Positions 5,287 through 8,762 of a DNA stretch of 8,762 bases are shown in pieces. How positions within the stretch are numbered: position 1 is the stretch's first letter; each line of letters opens with the position of its first letter. A model generated the notes under the pieces. It made no database searches. It saw only the letters and a list, made by a program, of their open reading frames with translations, and had not been told where the DNA came from. The stretch comes from Acidimicrobiaceae bacterium. Its GTDB lineage: Bacteria > Actinomycetota > Acidimicrobiia > Acidimicrobiales > Acidimicrobiaceae. The position numbers and the translations under genes are program-made. The DNA lies in assembly GCA_013044365.1 (NCBI GenBank), contig JABEUP010000114.1, positions 1 to 8,762 on the forward strand, in the 5' to 3' direction.

Positions 5287-6459
5287 TTATTTATGAGTGA
5301 GATCAATTCCCCGTGGAAGCTTATTCGGATCATAACCAATTAAATCTACGGCTTTTTGAAAGGCAAATCGATCTGTCATTCCTGAAACGTATCCTATGGC
5401 GTTGACCACGGGATCTTGGGGTTCATTGTCCAGGGCGCCATCTCTTGGGATGGAAATTTCTTTGGGATTGCTTATGTAGTACTCGACCATCATGCTCAGG
5501 ACCCTAATAACGGCCTCAGACTGTCTAATTGATTCTGGTCGCATATAGATTTTGTCGTAGTTGAACCTGCGAAGTTGCCCGAGGGTTGACGCGGCAGTAT
5601 TTGACAGAGCGATCTCACCGTTTCTGACAGCAGTATCTACCATGTCCGAAATGAAATATCCGAGCTGATGAGTCCGTGTAGTCCCTACAACAGAGGTTAT
5701 CGAAACCGGAATTTGAGAGGTGTGAACCACTTCCGCCTTAATGGCATCTTCAAGGTCGTGAGCACAATAAGCAATACGGTCGGCGAAGGAAACTACTGCC
5801 CCTTCGGGTGTGGCTGGATGTGGCCGCGACCAGGAGTGGTTGCGAATTCCATCTAAAGTTTCCATGCAAAGATTCAGATCAACGAGTGTGTGGTCTGCAC
5901 CCCAGGTTGCATGATCATATCCATCTGAAAGAAACTTTGAAAAAGCATCCTCGCTCGCATGTCCTCCGGGACCATGTCCGCAATCGTGGCCTAGGGCAAT
6001 TGCCTCAGTCAGTGCGATATTCAATCCGATTCCTCTGGAGATTGCCGTCGCTACCTGAGAGACCTCAAGGGCATGAGTCAGTCGTGTCCGTTGATGATCG
6101 TTAGGAAAAATGAAGACCTGCGTCTTGCCCGCCAACCGACGAAACGCAGTGGAGTGAAGTATGCGGTCACGATCACGTTCGAATGCCGTACGCATCGGGT
6201 CGGGTTCCTCCGGTCGATCTCGTTGACCAGCTCCTATTGATAACGTCGCCCCTTCTGCGAGCAATTGCCGTTCGATATCTTCTCTCTGCTCCCTTGTGAT
6301 AATCCTAGGTTTCAGCCGGCTCGAGAGCTGGTTTGAATGTGCTGCCACATTTCCGCTATCAAGGATGAATCCTGGCGAAGTCTCTATCCATTGACTCGAA
6401 CGGTCAGAAGTTCTCATAGTGCCATCTCTTTTATCAGTACTAATAACAGTATTACTCAC
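5287..6459 (-). CDS. dgt: Deoxyguanosinetriphosphate triphosphohydrolase-like protein (HD domain)
   Basis: 390 residues, within the usual range for dGTPase-type dNTP triphosphohydrolases, which cleave dNTPs to deoxynucleosides and triphosphate in the cytosol. The metal-binding HD superfamily signature is complete: His129 in RTRLTHALEVSQ, His158-Asp159 in LGHDCGHGPGGHASE, and Asp227 in SFADRIAYCAHDLEDA. The N-terminal RDRILHSTAFRRLAGKTQVF (97-116) is the other family hallmark. GHGPGGHASE differs from the common GHPPFGHAGE, a variant I associate with actinobacterial-type members. The start taken is GTG 6459-6457 with no Shine-Dalgarno. ATG at residue 15 (6417-6415), with AGAGATGG before it, is an alternative, and the first 50 or so residues are poorly conserved. 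It stands alone, convergent with the MFS gene and divergent from the coiled-coil gene. Confidence 0.9.
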   Translation of the reverse strand: MSNTVISTDKRDGTMRTSDRSSQWIETSPGFILDSGNVAAHSNQLSSRLKPRIITREQREDIERQLLAEGATLSIGAGQRDRPEEPDPMRTAFERDRDRILHSTAFRRLAGKTQVFIFPNDHQRTRLTHALEVSQVATAISRGIGLNIALTEAIALGHDCGHGPGGHASEDAFSKFLSDGYDHATWGADHTLVDLNLCMETLDGIRNHSWSRPHPATPEGAVVSFADRIAYCAHDLEDAIKAEVVHTSQIPVSITSVVGTTRTHQLGYFISDMVDTAVRNGEIALSNTAASTLGQLRRFNYDKIYMRPESIRQSEAVIRVLSMMVEYYISNPKEISIPRDGALDNEPQDPVVNAIGYVSGMTDRFAFQKAVDLIGYDPNKLPRGIDLTHK

Positions 6460-6520
6460 CGCAATGACATAGTTGGGAAAAGACTTAGATTGGAAAGTCT
6501 ACCTCTGGAGAGAAATAACT

Positions 6521-6557
6521 AAAAAAAAGCGTGAGCTTCCCCCAAGGCGGCTAGCTC
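6521..6557 (-). terminator. Intrinsic-terminator-like hairpin on the minus strand, upstream of dgt
   Basis: On the minus strand, GAGCT (6557-6553) pairs with AGCTC (6537-6533). Inner C-C/G-G pairs close a small loop, and four bases later comes a run of eight T (6528-6521). This is the best intrinsic-terminator shape in the window. Yet it points into the dgt leader, 62 bases before the GTG, with no gene behind it. It could attenuate dgt, end a short antisense RNA from the divergent promoter area, or insulate dgt from transcription entering from the right. Confidence 0.5.
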
Positions 6558-6618
6558 GAACTGCACCTCTACCACCGCTTTGATCAAATGGTTATTGATT
6601 AAAGTACCGGAATACCAA

Positions 6619-6647
6619 TGATATAGTTATTTCCTGCATGATATACT
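6619..6647 (+). promoter_or_regulatory. Tandem extended -10 promoters for the coiled-coil gene
   Basis: TGATATAGT (6619-6627) and TGATATACT (6639-6647) are both TGnTATAnT extended -10 elements. They lie within a longer direct repeat, ATGATATA(G/C)TTA, 20 bp apart. A TTGATT (6595-6600) lies 21 bp before the first. The second box would start transcription near 6654, 26 bases before the ATG at 6680. Confidence 0.5.
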
Positions 6648-6679
6648 TAGCATCAAGTCAATTTATGAAGGATGAAATT

Positions 6680-7303
6680 ATGGCAGGCAAAGATAGTTCT
6701 CAGAAGCTAGGGAAGTTGATTGAAGCCGGTTTGTCTGTAGCCAAGATCGCTCAGGCGAGAGCTGAAGAGGCTTTGCGGGACGTCGTACATATTTCTGAAG
6801 TGCAGCGGAATCAAATGAAAGATCTATTTGAAGATACCGCTAAAAAGAGCCGGGAGAATACCGAGACGATTATCAAGGGCCTACGAAAGGAATTTGAGAA
6901 ACAGTTGCGTTCTGCCAACGTTGTATCCAAGGAGGAACTAGGCAAGTTTACCGATAGGTTGACCTCCCTGAGCCAAGAGCTAGGAAAGATGTCCGGTCTT
7001 CGGGAAGAGGTGTCCAAACTTACCGAGATGTTGAATTCCCTAGTCCATCAGATTCCCAAACAGGAACCAGCCGCAGAACGGCCTGCCGATCCCACACCAG
7101 ATACAGCGAAGAAAGAAGCTCGTGCGAAGTCCACTTCGCGGTCTAAGACACCACCCGCCGCGTCAACAAGGTCTTCGAGATCATCAAGTACAGGAACTGT
7201 GGTTCCAACTAAAAATGCCGCTCCGGCCAAAGCCAGGCCGCCAAGAAAAAGGGCCGCCGGACCCAAGCCTCCGTCAGATACTGCGCCTCCAGCAGAGGGA
7301 TAA
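6680..7303 (+). CDS. Phasin-like coiled-coil protein with basic Ser/Ala/Pro-rich tail
   Basis: 207 residues from ATG 6680, chosen because AAGGA (6668-6672) sits seven bases before it. The in-frame ATG at 6638 overlaps the -10 box. Residues 10-80 are helical and highly charged (AQARAEEALRDVV, then KKSRENTETIIKGLRKEFEKQL). VSKEELGKFTDRLTSLSQEL (82-101) is a heptad-like segment of the type that closes phasins and UbiK/BMFP proteins. From about 126 it is low-complexity and rich in Pro, Lys, Arg, Ser and Ala, ending RPPRKRAAGPKPPSDTAPPAEG. It has no signal peptide or membrane helix. The architecture recalls polyhydroxyalkanoate phasins (PhaF type) and mycobacterial HBHA: a coiled coil that oligomerises and a basic tail that could bind DNA, polymer or acidic surfaces. 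No PHA synthase is in the window, so the function is unproven. tlyA follows after 72 bp. Confidence 0.75.
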   Translation: MAGKDSSQKLGKLIEAGLSVAKIAQARAEEALRDVVHISEVQRNQMKDLFEDTAKKSRENTETIIKGLRKEFEKQLRSANVVSKEELGKFTDRLTSLSQELGKMSGLREEVSKLTEMLNSLVHQIPKQEPAAERPADPTPDTAKKEARAKSTSRSKTPPAASTRSSRSSSTGTVVPTKNAAPAKARPPRKRAAGPKPPSDTAPPAEG

Positions 7304-7313
7304 CGCTCGGACA

Positions 7314-7319
7314 TATATT
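7314..7319 (+). promoter_or_regulatory. Possible -10 box for tlyA
   Basis: TATATT lies 11 bases after the coiled-coil gene ends. Transcription would begin near 7325-7327, about 50 bases before the tlyA ATG. No matching -35 is visible. An in-frame TTG at 7325 would make a near-leaderless start with 17 extra residues, which I consider less likely. Confidence 0.3.
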
Positions 7320-7375
7320 AACCTTTGACTTGGATTCGCCTTAAAACCAGAGGTAGGCAATCTGCACTTGGTAAT

Positions 7376-8209
7376 ATGAGTGTTATCAAAAATCGCGCAG
7401 CCATACGTTTAGATTCTGCACTAGCGGAACGAGGGCTGGTCGACTCGCGCGATAAAGCGGCTGAACTGATTCGCCAACGCAAGGTGTTGGTGAATGGCTC
7501 CGTCGCAGAGAAGCCGTCGAGGCAAGTCAAAAGTGGTGATCAAATCCATGTCACCGAATTACCACGGTATGTCTCCAGGGGAGGGCTCAAATTAGAGGGC
7601 GCCCTAAGCCGATTCGAAATCATCGTCGAGGGATTGCGGATACTTGATGTTGGCAGTTCGACAGGCGGCTTCACTGACTGCCTACTTCAGCATGGTGCCA
7701 AATCTGTGACCGCAGTAGATGTTGGTACCAACCAGCTCCACGAGAGAATCAGAAATGATTCCCGGGTCTTGAGTTCCGAACGCACCAATATCAGAGATTT
7801 TTCGGATCCCGAAGAAACGGGATTCGACGTAGTTGTAGCAGATGTATCTTTCACATCGGTGGCTGCATTAGCTAGTACTTTATTATCTTTGGTCAGAGAA
7901 GGTGGTCAACTGATTATTTTGGTAAAGCCGCAATTTGAAGTAGGGCACCGGGATGCCTCCAAAGGCAAGGGAGTTATAAAGGATCCCGCGCTTTGGCGCG
8001 AATCATTAATTGCCGTCGTGGAGTCATTCATACGCTATGGCGCGTCTGTGAGAGGTCTCGCAGCTTCTGTAATCCGTGGAACAGAGGGAAATGTCGAATT
8101 TTTCTGCCACTTTTCCAATGACAGCCCGCGCTCTCTCGTTGATTATGAGGGGTTAATAGATCGCGAGATTGAAAGTGCATCAACGCAATCCCGTACAGAA
8201 TCTGATTGA
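7376..8209 (+). CDS. tlyA: TlyA-type 16S/23S rRNA 2'-O-methyltransferase
   Basis: 277 residues from ATG 7376, close to the usual 260-280. Family proteins begin only a few residues before RLDSALAERGLVDSR, so the longer TTG start (7325) is not preferred. An N-terminal S4 RNA-binding domain (about 10-60, with AAELIRQRKVLVNG) leads into an FtsJ-like Rossmann methyltransferase. It has the SAM motif LDVGSSTGGFTDCLL (90-104), VTAVDVG (111-117), VVADVSF (153-159), ILVKPQFEVG (181-190) and GNVEFF (238-243). Lys72, Asp156, Lys184 and Glu241 fit the K-D-K-E catalytic set. In mycobacteria TlyA 2'-O-methylates 16S C1409 and 23S C1920, which makes ribosomes sensitive to capreomycin; older haemolysin labels derive from this family. 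No good Shine-Dalgarno is seen. nadK begins 31 bases after the stop, the same order as in mycobacteria (tlyA-ppnK-recN). Confidence 0.93.
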   Translation: MSVIKNRAAIRLDSALAERGLVDSRDKAAELIRQRKVLVNGSVAEKPSRQVKSGDQIHVTELPRYVSRGGLKLEGALSRFEIIVEGLRILDVGSSTGGFTDCLLQHGAKSVTAVDVGTNQLHERIRNDSRVLSSERTNIRDFSDPEETGFDVVVADVSFTSVAALASTLLSLVREGGQLIILVKPQFEVGHRDASKGKGVIKDPALWRESLIAVVESFIRYGASVRGLAASVIRGTEGNVEFFCHFSNDSPRSLVDYEGLIDREIESASTQSRTESD

Positions 8210-8233
8210 CTGGTGATGTTGGCTTGTTAGTTT
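8206..8233 (+). promoter_or_regulatory. Possible near-leaderless promoter of nadK
   Basis: TTGACT (8206-8211, overlapping the tlyA stop), a 16-bp spacer and TAGTTT (8228-8233) end seven bases before the nadK ATG at 8241. That places the start of transcription on or one base before the ATG. The absence of a Shine-Dalgarno fits leaderless translation. Read-through from tlyA may also supply nadK. Confidence 0.35.
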
Positions 8234-8240
8234 ATAACCA

Positions 8241-8762
8241 ATGGCAAAAGTAGGTATTTTTTATCATCCCCAACGCGACAGTGCCCGTATCAAGGCTGGC
8301 GAGCTTGAGGAATGGCTAGATAATAAGGGCCACCATCCCGTCCAAATGGACGAAAATGGAATTGAGGAAAGCCTTGATTTAGTGGTCTCGCTTGGCGGGG
8401 ACGGAACTATGTTGCGAGCGATCGACAAGATACTGCATATGCCACTTCCAATTCCAGTTCTTGGGGTCAATTTCGGCTCCCTTGGATACTTAACCGAATG
8501 CGATCCTGATGGACTTTTCAGTGCTCTTCAGAACTTCTTCGATGGTCAGTACCTGATTGACGAGCGGATGACGCTTTCGATCGATGTCGAAACGGCGGAT
8601 CCCACGGTCGAATCATCGGAGAGTCGGAACATTCTTTACAAGCATTATTTGGCTTTGAACGATCTGGTGGTGGAAAAATTAGATTCAGGACACGTCATTC
8701 GAGTCGAAGTTCACCTCGGCACCGAACAATTTCTAACTTATGAGGCGGACGGGTTAATCATC
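8241..8762 (+). CDS. nadK: NAD kinase, 3' end cut by window edge
   Basis: 174 residues are visible; the family usually has about 280-310, so the C-terminal part is missing only because the window ends. MAKVGIFYHPQRDSA is a typical N-terminus. LVVSLGGDGTMLRA (47-60) carries the GGDG ATP/NAD-binding motif that defines the ATP-NAD kinase fold, with GVNFGSLGYLTE (75-86) after it. ALNDLVVEK (138-146) stands where most members have NE, a conservative Glu-to-Asp change at a substrate-contacting position. The visible end, YEADGLII, leads into the expected STPTGSTAY motif beyond the edge. It phosphorylates NAD to NADP in the cytosol, feeding NADPH pathways. It follows tlyA in the same direction with a 31-bp gap and no ribosome site. 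Confidence 0.95.
   Translation, partial: MAKVGIFYHPQRDSARIKAGELEEWLDNKGHHPVQMDENGIEESLDLVVSLGGDGTMLRAIDKILHMPLPIPVLGVNFGSLGYLTECDPDGLFSALQNFFDGQYLIDERMTLSIDVETADPTVESSESRNILYKHYLALNDLVVEKLDSGHVIRVEVHLGTEQFLTYEADGLII

Larger units (their letters stand above)
6460..6679. other. Divergent intergenic region (dGTPase / coiled-coil gene)
   Basis: 220 bp. Besides the terminator-like hairpin and promoters listed separately, it holds AGACTT/AAGTCT arms (6481-6486 and 6495-6500), the 10-bp palindrome TTTGATCAAA (6579-6588) and a related ATTGATTAAA (6594-6603) 15 bp further on. The last two may be operator half-sites near the -35 area of the coiled-coil gene. No ORF longer than a few codons is supported. 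Confidence 0.45.

Noticed and set aside
5808..6104. 98-codon plus-strand open frame inside the dNTPase gene
   Set aside because: Antisense shadow of a well-supported HD-domain gene.

Overview
The window reads as ordinary bacterial chromosome with single genes and short operons. There is no CRISPR array, rRNA, tRNA or insertion sequence that I can see. An Actinobacteriota origin, possibly a marine or Acidimicrobiia-like lineage of moderate GC, is suggested by three things. The right edge has tlyA followed directly by NAD kinase, as in mycobacteria and relatives. Several genes look leaderless, with a TANNNT box six or seven bases before the start codon. An XRE regulator has the tail type seen in actinobacterial Rv0474-like proteins. 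An AcuI-type acrylyl-CoA reductase would fit a DMSP- or acrylate-exposed habitat, but this taxonomic and habitat guess is inference.

Layout. 1-347 has no convincing gene, only two palindromes and a frame-broken minus-strand coding trace. 348-1025 (+) is a class II aldolase/adducin-fold protein that has lost two of the three usual zinc histidines. 1199-1651 (-) is an XRE-family regulator with a leaderless-type promoter. 1652-2092 is a dense regulatory interval holding a 14-bp perfect hairpin, overlapping alternative dyads, a TTGACA/TATAAT promoter, a near-consensus CRP/GlxR-type operator and a seven-codon leader ORF. It leads into acuI (2093-3079, +) and trxA (3141-3464, +), which form a probable two-gene unit ended by a hairpin. 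3465-3975 is non-coding with imperfect inverted repeats and a promoter for the next gene. 3976-5130 (+) is an MFS transporter whose twelfth transmembrane helix continues in the same frame to 5250 behind two in-frame stop codons (TGA at 5128 and TAG at 5134).

From 5287 the right half is housekeeping. A dNTP triphosphohydrolase (5287-6459, -) has a minus-strand terminator-like hairpin in its upstream region. Divergent from it is a phasin-like coiled-coil protein with a Lys/Ser/Ala/Pro-rich tail (6680-7303, +). Then come tlyA (7376-8209, +), a 2'-O-methyltransferase for rRNA, and nadK (8241 to the right edge, +), which is cut by the window.

How the genes may work together. AcuI consumes NADPH and NAD kinase makes NADP, but they are separated and probably not co-regulated. 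The CRP-like site suggests cAMP-type or redox-type control of the acuI-trxA unit. The strongest anomaly is the doubly interrupted last helix of the transporter. I found no clear new multi-gene system.
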